A stretch of DNA of 64,000 nt from Pandoraea anapnoica (GCF_902459765.1 NZ_CABPSP010000011.1:62001-126000); one strand, 5' to 3'. Counted from the stretch's first letter, positions 8,215 through 17,202 are shown. Program-made: numbers and translations. Notes: generated by a model from the sequence alone, not told the origin.

Positions 8215-10584
8215 ATGACAGTCAAGCGCAAAGCCCTCTTACGCACGGACAACAAGGCGGCAAGCCTGAACGTCCGAGCGAAACGAGCGTCAACAGAGGA
8301 AAGCCCATCGCCAAAGGTCGGGCCTCCCGCACCGGAAATCGATCCAGACGTGCTGGCCGATCGCGGGGACATCCCGGAAGAGAACTTCCCCTTCAACCCT
8401 GTCCTGGCAAACCTGGAGGGTCAGCCCATCGATTTCACGGCCCCAATCCTACCCAATTACACAACCGGTTACGTTTATCGGTACTTCGTCGATGGCACCA
8501 CGGACACCGTTGAGGGATCCATCACCGACCAGGATATCGAGGACGGAATTTTCACGATCGCCGTCGAGCCCGAGCTGTTAACTCACGGCATACACACCCT
8601 CACCTACGCGACGAGACCGCAGTTCGACCCGGGATTCTCCGACCCCTCGGAACCGACGTACTTCACGCTCGACTTCGAGCCCCCGTACAACCTCGGCGAA
8701 GGCGAGGTGCCCACCGAGGTAGACGACGGGTTGACCGACGAAATCCTGACCGCGCTGGGTGACGTGCTACCGCTCACCCTGCCCGGTTGGGGTGATCAGG
8801 CCTTCGGGGACGTTATCGTCGGTATCGTGCGGCAAGTTGGCGGACCGAATCACATGACCGCCCCGTTAAGGATCCCATTCGGCCATGACTGGAAGGAGAC
8901 GGTCACGCTGGAATTTCCGCGAGCGATCATCGAAGCAGCAGGCGACGGCATCCTCGAATTCACTTACACGATCACCGATCTTGCAGGCAACGAGTCGGAA
9001 GAGGCGTTCATCAAACTGGTCGACGTGTTCGTCTCGGGGGGGATCGACGATCTGGAACCCCCGATCGTGCCGGCACAAGAGGAGGACGGACTGATCACCG
9101 AGGAAGATGCCCGCGCCCCGGTCGTCGTCCAGATTCCCGGTCATACGAGCGTCGAGCCCGGCTTCGTAATCGTCGTTCTGTGGGGTTCGCAAGCGCTGGA
9201 GGGCGTGGTCTTCGATGGAGATAACGACGACGAGATCATGCTCGAGGTCGACGTGCCGTATGAGATCGTTTCCTCGGAATGGGACGCGAACAAGGATGCG
9301 GGCGGATATGCCGACATCGACGTGAATTATGTCGTCTACGGCGCTGGCAGCCGGGAAGTCGGCCGTCCGGATACCCCGACCAGCGTGCGCGTGAATCTGA
9401 ACCAGGCAGGCGGCGTCGACCCCGACCCGGACACGCCGGAAAACGAAGCGCTCGGCAAACCCGTGGTCAGGCATTCTGCGTGGGAAGCTGGCGATCAGGA
9501 GGATTTCATTCCCGACGCCTCCATCGAGACTAACCACGCCATCGTGATCCCCTGGTTCGTCAGAGACGAGTTGGGCAACGTGACCGACGAGGACGCCTTC
9601 CGTGCCGGTGACGAAATCAATTTCGTCTACAACGGCGATCCGGCGGGGTCATACGAGGTCGTGGCGGCTGATGTGACGGCACAAATCGACCTCGTCAAGC
9701 CGTTGGAGTGGGAGCCCGTAAAAGCCGGCGGAAGCGGGCAGAGGGACGTTCAGTACATCGTGGAACGCACGCTGCCCCCAGGCACCGAGGTCAACACCAG
9801 CCTCTCCCCCGTCACCGTCGTCACGGTCATGGACGCCGGCGACCTGCCCGGCGGCTCCGATCCGCTGCCTGAGGCGGCGTTCAACGATCCGGTCATTACC
9901 TGGAAAATGGTCGACCAGGACTACGGCGGCTTCGCCCCACTCACGATTCCTGTCTACGAAAACCAGAAGCTTAACGACGTCGTTCGAATTCACGTGTTGT
10001 GCAACCGCTGGGTCGCCGGCGGTCCCGACCTCGAAGAGTTGCCGCTTGCCGAGTATGGTGGCCCGGAAGGCGCCAACGAAGTCGCAGCATTCCCCTTCGA
10101 GCAAGTCATCACCGCCACCAACATCGGCAAACCGTTAACCTTCGCCTGGCCGCAGGAAGTGCTGGTCAACGCGTACCATCTGGCGCGGGCGCGTGTTGCC
10201 TATCGGGTAACACGCGGGGGCGACGACACCGCCTTCAAAGACGCCGACGCAGGCGCCAGAAGCATCATCGAACTGGGCAACATGCCGCAGCCGCCTGCCC
10301 GCGCAGGCATGAACGCGCCAGCCTCGCGTCACCGTCCGACACTGGCGGAAGCCCTCGCGGGGGTCGAGCATTCGGCCGCGGCACGTCGAGCGGCGCTCAG
10401 AACCTACGTCCGCGCATGGCGAACCACGTCTGCTCAGCGACGCGCTTACCTTGAGTTCAAGAAAGAACGGGAAGCACGACTGCTCAAGGCCATCAAACTC
10501 GAGCACCGAATCGACGATCCGTACCGACGCAAGCTGGCCGAGATCGCCGCCCGGCCCACGCCCGATCCTTTCAAGAAGGAGTAA
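8215..10584 (+). CDS. large beta-sandwich-repeat protein, 789 aa, divergent from the RCC1 operon
   Basis: The start is set at ATG 8215 because a GGAGGTG site lies 4 bp upstream; the frame is open back to 8023 but that would run through the palindrome. The N-terminus is basic (MTVKRKALLR) and not a signal peptide. The body (about 45-680) holds degenerate repeats of 105-130 aa with the GD-x-(V/I) and P-x-V motifs of the divergent giants. The last ~100 residues are charged and probably helical (many A, R, K, E). It is probably made together with the divergent giants, given the shared palindrome. I do not recognise a named family; function is unknown. Confidence 0.85.
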   Translation: MTVKRKALLRTDNKAASLNVRAKRASTEESPSPKVGPPAPEIDPDVLADRGDIPEENFPFNPVLANLEGQPIDFTAPILPNYTTGYVYRYFVDGTTDTVEGSITDQDIEDGIFTIAVEPELLTHGIHTLTYATRPQFDPGFSDPSEPTYFTLDFEPPYNLGEGEVPTEVDDGLTDEILTALGDVLPLTLPGWGDQAFGDVIVGIVRQVGGPNHMTAPLRIPFGHDWKETVTLEFPRAIIEAAGDGILEFTYTITDLAGNESEEAFIKLVDVFVSGGIDDLEPPIVPAQEEDGLITEEDARAPVVVQIPGHTSVEPGFVIVVLWGSQALEGVVFDGDNDDEIMLEVDVPYEIVSSEWDANKDAGGYADIDVNYVVYGAGSREVGRPDTPTSVRVNLNQAGGVDPDPDTPENEALGKPVVRHSAWEAGDQEDFIPDASIETNHAIVIPWFVRDELGNVTDEDAFRAGDEINFVYNGDPAGSYEVVAADVTAQIDLVKPLEWEPVKAGGSGQRDVQYIVERTLPPGTEVNTSLSPVTVVTVMDAGDLPGGSDPLPEAAFNDPVITWKMVDQDYGGFAPLTIPVYENQKLNDVVRIHVLCNRWVAGGPDLEELPLAEYGGPEGANEVAAFPFEQVITATNIGKPLTFAWPQEVLVNAYHLARARVAYRVTRGGDDTAFKDADAGARSIIELGNMPQPPARAGMNAPASRHRPTLAEALAGVEHSAAARRAALRTYVRAWRTTSAQRRAYLEFKKEREARLLKAIKLEHRIDDPYRRKLAEIAARPTPDPFKKE

Positions 10585-10602
10585 CATTTAACAACGCGAT
10601 GC

Positions 10603-10634
10603 GCGTAGCGTGCCTCATAAGGGCCCCGCTACGC
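10603..10634. other. stem-loop after the 789-aa gene
   Basis: GCGTAGCG at 10603-10610 pairs with CGCTACGC at 10627-10634, with a partly pairable 16-nt loop. No T-run follows, so it may be an mRNA 3' structure or a weak terminator. Confidence 0.35.
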
Positions 10635-10669
10635 CTATGTCGCATGCGAAGCATTCCAAACATTCCTTA

Positions 10670-10694
10670 CGCCAAGGTGTTCCTCGCCTTGGCG
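10670..10694. promoter_or_regulatory. inverted repeat just upstream of the ToxR-type regulator gene
   Basis: CGCCAAGG at 10670-10677 and CCTTGGCG at 10687-10694 form an 8-bp dyad with a 9-nt spacer ending 7 bp before the ATG at 10702. No good ribosome site is visible, and the dyad occupies the place where it would be. It could be an autoregulatory operator or an RNA hairpin limiting translation. It is unrelated to the CTGTCAACGTTGACAG palindrome. Confidence 0.4.
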
Positions 10695-10701
10695 ATTTGC
10701 T

Positions 10702-11637
10702 ATGGTCAAGTTCCTTATCGGTGACATTGCGGGCTTCGATACCGACACTTTTGCGCTGGTCTCGCAACGAGACGCGACGCTCAGCGTGCCGCTCGGTGCG
10801 ACAGCCGGGCGCTGCCTCCAGGTCCTGCTGGAGGCCAACGGCGAGATTGTGACCAAGCGCGCGCTACTTGCGCAGGGCTGGGAGCAGTACGGCGCCGTCG
10901 TCTCCGATAACAACCTCAGTCAGTCCATCGTCCGCATCAGAAAAGCGTTGCAACAACTCGGCGTCGACCCTGCCTTGCTTGCGACATTGCCACGCATCGG
11001 CTATCGCCTGACCAGCGCAAAACGTGTCACGCCCTTCGTCGATGCGCTCGATAGCGCGCCACTGAATCCCGCCTCAGTCCCGGAAAGCAGTCCGTCAAAC
11101 GTCGCACTTCATTGGGATAACACCCAAAATTCTGAAGTCAGTAGAAATTTGTCTGTTGCCGAAAGCGGCACATTGGAAATGCCGGTAAGCGAGGGCGCAT
11201 CGGACACAGCCGAGCACGTGACGGCAACATCGACGCCTACCGCGACACGTGCCCGCCGGTCATGGTGGCCAGCTGCCGGTCTCTGGTTCGGCGTAGCGGC
11301 GATCAGCGCAGCATTGGCCGCCTGGGTCGTGCCCTCACTGCGCGGCGATCTGCGAACGAATGCCAACGTGGCGCAATGGGCACCGCTTGACGACACCCCC
11401 GGCAATCGCGTCTTTATCGCGCCGGACTTCAAGCAGGACACCGACTTCGTCAAGCAACGTCTCGCACGGCTGGCGAGCACACCGCCGCTTGCCATCGACG
11501 ACGCGCACGAACGCTATGTCTACATCAACGGTTCAGGCAGTCTCGACGTGTTCAGTTACTTTCTCTGTCGCGCGCCGATTGGCCGTGCCGACTCCGAATG
11601 TCTGTCCTATCTGCTGATCGACCACGCCAGCTCATGA
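10702..11637 (+). CDS. ToxR/CadC/MarT-type membrane-bound transcriptional regulator
   Basis: This 311-aa protein has an OmpR/PhoB-type winged helix at residues 1-105, including the typical LRIGYRL-like wing (LPRIGYRLTSAKR), a flexible S/T-rich linker, one membrane segment at about 187-210 and a periplasmic domain to the C-terminus. That domain has two cysteines (289 and 300) in a spacing that could form a disulfide, as in several ToxR relatives. It binds DNA while membrane-anchored and probably senses an envelope signal. The next gene overlaps by ATGA, matching the ToxR-ToxS and MarT-FidL pairs. Likely targets are the neighbouring autotransporter and repeat-protein genes, by position only. 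Confidence 0.85.
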   Translation: MVKFLIGDIAGFDTDTFALVSQRDATLSVPLGATAGRCLQVLLEANGEIVTKRALLAQGWEQYGAVVSDNNLSQSIVRIRKALQQLGVDPALLATLPRIGYRLTSAKRVTPFVDALDSAPLNPASVPESSPSNVALHWDNTQNSEVSRNLSVAESGTLEMPVSEGASDTAEHVTATSTPTATRARRSWWPAAGLWFGVAAISAALAAWVVPSLRGDLRTNANVAQWAPLDDTPGNRVFIAPDFKQDTDFVKQRLARLASTPPLAIDDAHERYVYINGSGSLDVFSYFLCRAPIGRADSECLSYLLIDHASS

Positions 11638-12167
11638 GCCCATCTGTCCCCGCCACGCCGCGCGAATCCCGGCGACTATCGAAACGCACCCTGTGGATCG
11701 GGGCCGTCGTCGCGGCGGTGATTCCGTGGGTTGCGGCAGCGTGGCTCGTGCCCGACGATCGTGTCGAATGGCAATGCCTCGCCAATTTCGAATTCGATAC
11801 GCGCACGTCCGACAGCAAACGCGTACAGGTGTTCGGCACCATGGAATCGAGCTATCACAAAGACGGCACCGGCACCGCCCGCTTTACCGGGCGTTTGCGT
11901 CAGGGCGAGACATCGAGCGTCGTGCACCGTGCCAGCGAATTCGAGTACGTCGCACTACGCAGTTGGCTACGTGTCCACACGCTGCGCGCGAGCCGACTGA
12001 ACAACGACGATACGCCGGACGACCTCGTTTACCGCTTCGTGTACCACGGCTTTCAAGCGGGCTACACCGACTACTTTCAGGCGATGCGTGTGGGCGATGG
12101 CGCCAGCGTCGGCTACAACGATCAGCCGCGCGTGTACTGTGCCCCCGAGAAGGCGAATCCTGCCTGA
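11634..12167 (+). CDS. FidL-like single-pass membrane partner of the ToxR-type regulator
   Basis: The 177-aa product starts at ATG 11634, inside the stop of the regulator gene (ATGA), so translation is coupled. It has a basic N-terminus, one membrane segment at about 19-39 and a periplasmic domain with cysteines near both ends (48 and about 169). The domain pattern (C, then G-x-M/L strands, R-x-SEFEY, DDTPDDL) resembles FidL-like proteins found beside MarT/GrvA regulators; the match is from memory and not searched. By analogy with ToxS it may stabilise or modulate the regulator in the periplasm. Confidence 0.7.
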   Translation: MSPSVPATPRESRRLSKRTLWIGAVVAAVIPWVAAAWLVPDDRVEWQCLANFEFDTRTSDSKRVQVFGTMESSYHKDGTGTARFTGRLRQGETSSVVHRASEFEYVALRSWLRVHTLRASRLNNDDTPDDLVYRFVYHGFQAGYTDYFQAMRVGDGASVGYNDQPRVYCAPEKANPA

Positions 12168-12187
12168 AACGACTGACGTGCACGCAT

Positions 12188-12220
12188 AAAAAAGCCTGAC
12201 GCCCTTGCGGGTTGTCAGGC
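12188..12220 (-). terminator. rho-independent terminator of autotransporter 1
   Basis: GCCTGAC at 12194-12200 pairs with GTCAGGC at 12214-12220, with an inner CCC/GGG pairing. An A-run at 12188-12193 gives six U on the minus-strand transcript. It lies between the convergent FidL-like gene and autotransporter 1. Confidence 0.8.
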
Positions 12221-12289
12221 CAAGATGGAGCACTCAGAAACCATGGAAAGGGCCGTGCCTCAGCGCCGCCCTTTCATACATCACACGCC

Positions 12290-14575
12290 TCAGAAGCGAT
12301 AACGCACGCCGACGTTCGCGCCCCAGGGCTTGTCGAGACGCTTGCCGATCGAGTAGCTGCCCTCCGCGTAGGCTTGCAGATTCTTCGCCATTTGTGCCGC
12401 CAGCCCCGCGCCGACTTCGAGACGCGTACCCGAGATGTCCTGCTGCAAATCGATGCCGTTCACACGCACCGAGTTGCTGCGCACAAACTCATGGGTGACC
12501 GCTACCTTGCCATAGGGCTGGAACGTGCCTTTCGCCGTCTCGAACGTCTTGCCGAAGTTCATACCGACTGTGCCGAGGACCGACTTCGTGCTGCTGGTCG
12601 TGGCATGCATGCCGTTGTCCAGCGTGAAATCGGTGCCGTTGGCCCACATGCCGGCAACCTGACCGAACGGCTCGATGAACCAGCGATTACCGAATTCGAT
12701 CTTTCGGCCGACTTCCGCCGACAGACCCATGCCGTGATTGGCGAAGTCGCCCTTGCTGCGCACGCCATCGCTCATACGGACATCGAGCTCCGAGCCGAAG
12801 CGGTTGTACTTGAGCACACCGTCGAAGTAATAGCCGTTATTGCCAAGCCAGGTGGCGTAAGCGCCCAACGTGTGACTTTCGATGGTACCGCGCGAACCGT
12901 TGTTGAACTTCAATTGGCTCGTGCTCGTGCCGAACATGCCCCCGACCAGCCAGCGCCCGGCATCGGTTCGTGCCACGACAGCATCGCCACCGCCGATGAC
13001 ACCCCATTGATTCTGGCTGTAGCCCAGCCCGGCGGCAGGACGCGCGTTGTGCTTGCTGCCGAACACACGTGCCCAGGCACCGCCCCCGTCGCCCTCACCC
13101 AGTCGCACTTCGCCCAGTCGCTGACGCAGCACGGTGTGCTCTCCCAGCCACGCGGTCGGCAAGGCGCTATGGATGTTGATTGCCGCATCGGTGCCCGGCG
13201 TCAACGTTTCGGTTCTCTCCAGATACCACGACTGCTCGCCGCCAGCCTCGCCAGTGGACTTCAGCACGTAGGCGTACACACCGGCGTCGACCTTATCGCC
13301 AACGAGCGAGAACGTGCCGTCGCCGCTCGCCTGCTCGACCAGAAGCTGAGTGTTGACGCCACCTTCCGTACCCGTGTTCCTGACGTGCAGCTGATGCTCA
13401 CCCGTTGCGCTCTCCACATCGAGCAGGTCTGCGCCACCAAGCTTCAAGTCGGCTTGCATCTGGAATGTGCCGTTGCCGGACAGATCGGTAACGTCGAGCG
13501 TATGGAACGTGCCTGCATCTGCCGTGCCGTGAATATCGATGAATCCGCCATCCATCGTGATCTTCGCCATCTCCTGGTCCGCCGTCAGCGCCCATTTGCC
13601 GTTCGAATTCACGGCCAGCGAGTCGACGTTGATCAGCTTGCCGGTGACCGAGGCGTGGTTTTGCAGCGTCAAATCCATCGTCGCGCTGCCATCGCTCACG
13701 ATGTCCCCGGTCAACTGCGAGTTGTCGATGACGATCGTCGAGTCGACACCGTCCCGGAGTTCGATCAGCATGCCGTTCGAGCCCGTCATGGTGGTGCCAT
13801 TCTCGATGGTGAGTGCCACCATGTGCCCGTCGATGATTTCAGGATCGGCCTGGATCAAAAGCGCGGCACCGTTGGTGCCTTCGATGTGTGTTCCGTTAAG
13901 GACGGCCCGGGATTCGTCGCGAACGATGCCGCTCGCCAGCCAGACGCCATGATCGCCCGTCGCAGATCCGCCATGGATGAGAACTTCGGAATCGCGAGAA
14001 TACACGCCGGCACTCGCCCAGCCGGTGATGCTGTCCGTGGCGCGAATGTGCGTATCTTTAAGGAGAACCGATCCTGCTCTGCCCACATGTACGCCAAATC
14101 CCGCGCCAGTAATCGTGGAGTTGTGCACCGACACGCCGGAAGGAGTTACGTCCGCTCCCGCTACGCCGACGAACAGCCCCGCCCCTCTTTCGCTCGAAAT
14201 TTCGGAGTTTCGAATCATCGCCGACGAATTTTCAAGCGACACACCGGCATTCGTACCAATGGTGCCGTGCACGCGTACGCCATCCAGACTCAAATGGCTG
14301 CCCTCGGCACCCCGGATCCAATTCGTCGCGGTGCCCGGGTTGACGATCAACGTGGTGCCGTTGGACACGTTCCACGTAAGGTCGGGATTGCCCGGTGCGT
14401 CCAGTACGTGTTCTTGACCGTCGTCGAGGTTCACGGCCTGTGCGGAAACGCTCAGACAGGCGAGCAGGATCGCAACGCCTTGGGCGATACGGCTCGGGAA
14501 ATGAGCTCTGGGAGATACAGCAGATACGGCAAACGTGGGGGTTGCGGCATCGCGCCGCTGTCGAATCGTACGCAT
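12290..14575 (-). CDS. type Va autotransporter 1 (pertactin-like passenger, 761 aa)
   Basis: A long signal region (about 47 aa, cleavage near SAQA-VNL) is followed by a right-handed beta-helix passenger (about 48-490) with pertactin-like repeats rich in N-G-T, S-x-I and V-x-N turns. A conserved autochaperone-like stretch (FSLVGDKVDAGVYAYVL) and an autotransporter beta-barrel (about 498-761) end in Y-R-F, the terminal aromatic needed for Bam assembly. The barrel is clearly paralogous to that of the next gene upstream. No strong ribosome site precedes ATG 14575, so the start is less certain. Probable surface adhesin; ligand unknown. No protease triad is obvious. Confidence 0.9.
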   Translation of the reverse strand: MRTIRQRRDAATPTFAVSAVSPRAHFPSRIAQGVAILLACLSVSAQAVNLDDGQEHVLDAPGNPDLTWNVSNGTTLIVNPGTATNWIRGAEGSHLSLDGVRVHGTIGTNAGVSLENSSAMIRNSEISSERGAGLFVGVAGADVTPSGVSVHNSTITGAGFGVHVGRAGSVLLKDTHIRATDSITGWASAGVYSRDSEVLIHGGSATGDHGVWLASGIVRDESRAVLNGTHIEGTNGAALLIQADPEIIDGHMVALTIENGTTMTGSNGMLIELRDGVDSTIVIDNSQLTGDIVSDGSATMDLTLQNHASVTGKLINVDSLAVNSNGKWALTADQEMAKITMDGGFIDIHGTADAGTFHTLDVTDLSGNGTFQMQADLKLGGADLLDVESATGEHQLHVRNTGTEGGVNTQLLVEQASGDGTFSLVGDKVDAGVYAYVLKSTGEAGGEQSWYLERTETLTPGTDAAINIHSALPTAWLGEHTVLRQRLGEVRLGEGDGGGAWARVFGSKHNARPAAGLGYSQNQWGVIGGGDAVVARTDAGRWLVGGMFGTSTSQLKFNNGSRGTIESHTLGAYATWLGNNGYYFDGVLKYNRFGSELDVRMSDGVRSKGDFANHGMGLSAEVGRKIEFGNRWFIEPFGQVAGMWANGTDFTLDNGMHATTSSTKSVLGTVGMNFGKTFETAKGTFQPYGKVAVTHEFVRSNSVRVNGIDLQQDISGTRLEVGAGLAAQMAKNLQAYAEGSYSIGKRLDKPWGANVGVRYRF

Positions 14576-14703
14576 AGTAGTCGTTTCAGAAAATGATCAA
14601 AACGACGCGCAGCGTACGGACCCTCCCCTTCAAAATCCGATAATTGCGATGAAAAACACCAATATTCACAACAATTCATCGATATTTCGACAAATTCAAC
14701 AAC

Positions 14704-16956
14704 TTAGAACGTATAACGCACCCCCACTTGAAACCCCCAGGGTTGATTGATGTTTCGGCCCACGCTCGACTCCACCTCCGAATAAATCTGGAGGTTGCGG
14801 CGCACTTGCCCGACGACACCGGCGCCGAACTCGAACCGTGTTCCGGAGAGATCGTTGTTGAATCCGATGCCGTTGACGACGACCTGATTGCTCTTGATGA
14901 ACTCCTGAACCAGAGCGAGTTTCAGGTATGGCTGAATCTGCCCGCCGCCTGATAACGACAATGTCTTGCCGAACGCGGCACCCACACGCAGTTGTACGGA
15001 ACCGGTGTGCGACGTATTGGATTGCATGCCGTTGGTCAACGTGAAGTCGTCGCCCCCGACGCGCAGCAACGAAAGGTGCGCATAGGGCTCGACGAACCAG
15101 TCATCGTTGAATTTCATATGTCGGCCGAATTCGAACGTTGCGCCGACGCTGTTTTCCCCGAAGCTTCCATGTGCGCCTGCGCCGTCGCTCATGATAACGT
15201 TGGCGTCATTCTGGAAGTGGTTGTAGCGAACCACCGTCTCGAAGTAGTAGCCGGTACTTCCGAGCCAGGTCCCGTAAAGCCCCGCCGTGTAACTGTTCAC
15301 GCCCCCGGTCGAACCGCCGTCGAACGAGAGTTTGCTGTGGCTGGTGCCGAGCAGTCCGCCGACCAGCCACGTGCCGCCCCATGCCTTACCGACGACCGCT
15401 TCGGCACCGCCCATGACGCCGTATTGCGTTTGCCGGTAATCGACACCGGACACGGGCGTGGCGTGAAATTGCTTGCCGAAGGTGCGAACCCATACGCCGC
15501 TATTGCTCTGGTCGGCAAGACGGACATCGCCGAGGCGGCTTCGCAAAATCGATTGCTCGCCCGCCCAGACGCTCGGTGCTACGCCGGAAATCCCGATGAC
15601 CGTCTGCGCGCCCGGAGTCAGATCGGGCCCGCCGGGATCTCCCGGATCGTGCGGATCCGTCATGAGCACCCAGTTATTGCCATCCTGACGCAGGTCGTAG
15701 CTGTACACCCCGGCGTCGACCTTGCCGCCGACCAGTGAGAATGCCGCCCCGCCGCCGCCCGTCGTGACCACCGTCAAGGGTCTGATTTGGGACGGCTCCG
15801 CCCCCGTGTTCGTGATGTGCAACTGGTAGCTGCCAGTCGCAGCGCCGGTCACGGCCAGCAAATCGCCGGTATGGGTCGCGATGTTCGTGCCCATCAGGAA
15901 ATTGCCGTTGCCTGAGAGTGTGCCGAGCGTGAGCGTGTGGTAGGTGCCCGTACCGGCAGCGGTGCCCGAAATATCGATCGTGCCAGCGTTCATTGTCACG
16001 GTCGGCACCGTGTTATTCGCCGTCAAGATCCATTTGCCGCCCGAATTGACGGCAAGCGAGTTGAGATTGACGAGGGAACCGGTCAGAGACGCATTGTTCT
16101 GTAGGGTCAAATCGACGACGGCCGTGCCGTCGCCGGTCACGTTGCCCGTCAATTGCGAATTGTCGACCGTCACGTTGGAGGTCATGTCGCCAACGGCCTT
16201 GATGACGTTGCCGTCGCTACCAGTGATCGTGGTGCCGTTCTCGATGTCGATCGTCACGTTCCGGGGGCCGGGAACGGTGGGTTGCGGCTGGATCAGAATG
16301 CCAGGGCCGCCATTTCCGGTCACTTGCGTGCCGCTCAGCGTGGTCGTCGAAGCCGCGCCATTTATCCCGGTCGACACCCAGATCCCGTTGAGTCCGCTGA
16401 CACTGCCGCCCGTGACCACGAGCGTGGAGTCGTAGTTGGCAAGCCCAGCGTAGAACTGCCCGGTGCCGCTGCTGGTCAAGGTGCTGTCAGTGATCGTCAA
16501 GGTGCCTTTCGTGCCCACCGTCGCACCGAACTGCGCCCCCGAGACCGTACTGTTGGTGATCGTCACCACGGGAGCGATCGTCGATCCGCCGGCGGAGCCC
16601 AGTGCAACGCCACTCCCGCTGGTACTGCTAATCGTGGAGTTCGCGATGGTGCCCGACGTATTGAGAAACTGGATCCCCGAATTGACCCCCACGGTTGCGC
16701 CGACGGTTGCGCCATTCACGCTCAGCGTGCTTCCGGTTTCGACGTTGATAGCGTTTGTCGCCGCCCCCGGTTCGACGCTCAGGGATCCGCCGTTGATGAC
16801 CTGCCACGTTTCTGCCGGATCGCCCGGTGCGCTCACCGTTTGGGCAACACCGTCAACGATGGTCGCATGCGCCTGAGCCGCCAGACACGCCACGCAAGCC
16901 GCAACGGCATGGGCAATCGGATGGCGCTTGAGCGCCGTGGGCTTTAGCGTTTTCAT
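14704..16956 (-). CDS. type Va autotransporter 2 (pertactin-like passenger, 750 aa)
   Basis: The start at 16956 is supported by an AGGAG site. A signal peptide (1 to about 31, ending AQAHA) is followed by a beta-helix passenger (about 32-480), very rich in G, T, S and N with NSTVSG/NSTISS-type turns, then a beta-barrel (about 485-750) ending in Y-T-F. Barrel, autochaperone and even passenger motifs (NSGGKWILTANN, SGNGNFLM) match autotransporter 1, so the two arose by tandem duplication. A 24-bp palindrome sits about 223 bp upstream, matching the one before the giant repeat genes. Probable surface adhesin. Confidence 0.92.
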   Translation of the reverse strand: MKTLKPTALKRHPIAHAVAACVACLAAQAHATIVDGVAQTVSAPGDPAETWQVINGGSLSVEPGAATNAINVETGSTLSVNGATVGATVGVNSGIQFLNTSGTIANSTISSTSGSGVALGSAGGSTIAPVVTITNSTVSGAQFGATVGTKGTLTITDSTLTSSGTGQFYAGLANYDSTLVVTGGSVSGLNGIWVSTGINGAASTTTLSGTQVTGNGGPGILIQPQPTVPGPRNVTIDIENGTTITGSDGNVIKAVGDMTSNVTVDNSQLTGNVTGDGTAVVDLTLQNNASLTGSLVNLNSLAVNSGGKWILTANNTVPTVTMNAGTIDISGTAAGTGTYHTLTLGTLSGNGNFLMGTNIATHTGDLLAVTGAATGSYQLHITNTGAEPSQIRPLTVVTTGGGGAAFSLVGGKVDAGVYSYDLRQDGNNWVLMTDPHDPGDPGGPDLTPGAQTVIGISGVAPSVWAGEQSILRSRLGDVRLADQSNSGVWVRTFGKQFHATPVSGVDYRQTQYGVMGGAEAVVGKAWGGTWLVGGLLGTSHSKLSFDGGSTGGVNSYTAGLYGTWLGSTGYYFETVVRYNHFQNDANVIMSDGAGAHGSFGENSVGATFEFGRHMKFNDDWFVEPYAHLSLLRVGGDDFTLTNGMQSNTSHTGSVQLRVGAAFGKTLSLSGGGQIQPYLKLALVQEFIKSNQVVVNGIGFNNDLSGTRFEFGAGVVGQVRRNLQIYSEVESSVGRNINQPWGFQVGVRYTF

Positions 16957-17178
16957 ACGGTTCTCCTACACGATGGCACGACAAACCGATCGATACGACA
17001 AGACCGGCGGTCGCCCCCACCAGGCGATCCGCCGGATTAAAGCCCCTTCTCTCCCCAGCCCTGCTTCCCGACCTCGCGGACTGTCTCGCCGCCCCCGGAT
17101 CCGCAAGGGAAAACCCTATGCAATCATGGAGTTGCGACGTATTTATTGATTGAAAGTTAGATTCAGACGACCGAAACC

Positions 17179-17202
17179 GCACCTGTCAACGTTGACAGGT
17201 GC
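17179..17202. promoter_or_regulatory. perfect 24-bp palindromic operator candidate upstream of autotransporter 2
   Basis: The core CTGTCAACGTTGACAG is extended symmetrically by GCAC on the left and GTGC on the right. It lies in the 333-bp gap between the GT9 gene end (17290) and the autotransporter 2 start (16956). This gap otherwise holds the likely promoter and the AGGAG site. The 16-bp core is identical to that at 8134-8149. Confidence 0.75.

Noticed and set aside
12212-14596. 794-aa open frame antisense to autotransporter 1
   Set aside because: Its product is rich in R, H and A with no family pattern. It mirrors the coding frame of a well-recognised autotransporter in GC-rich DNA, where antisense frames stay open by codon bias.
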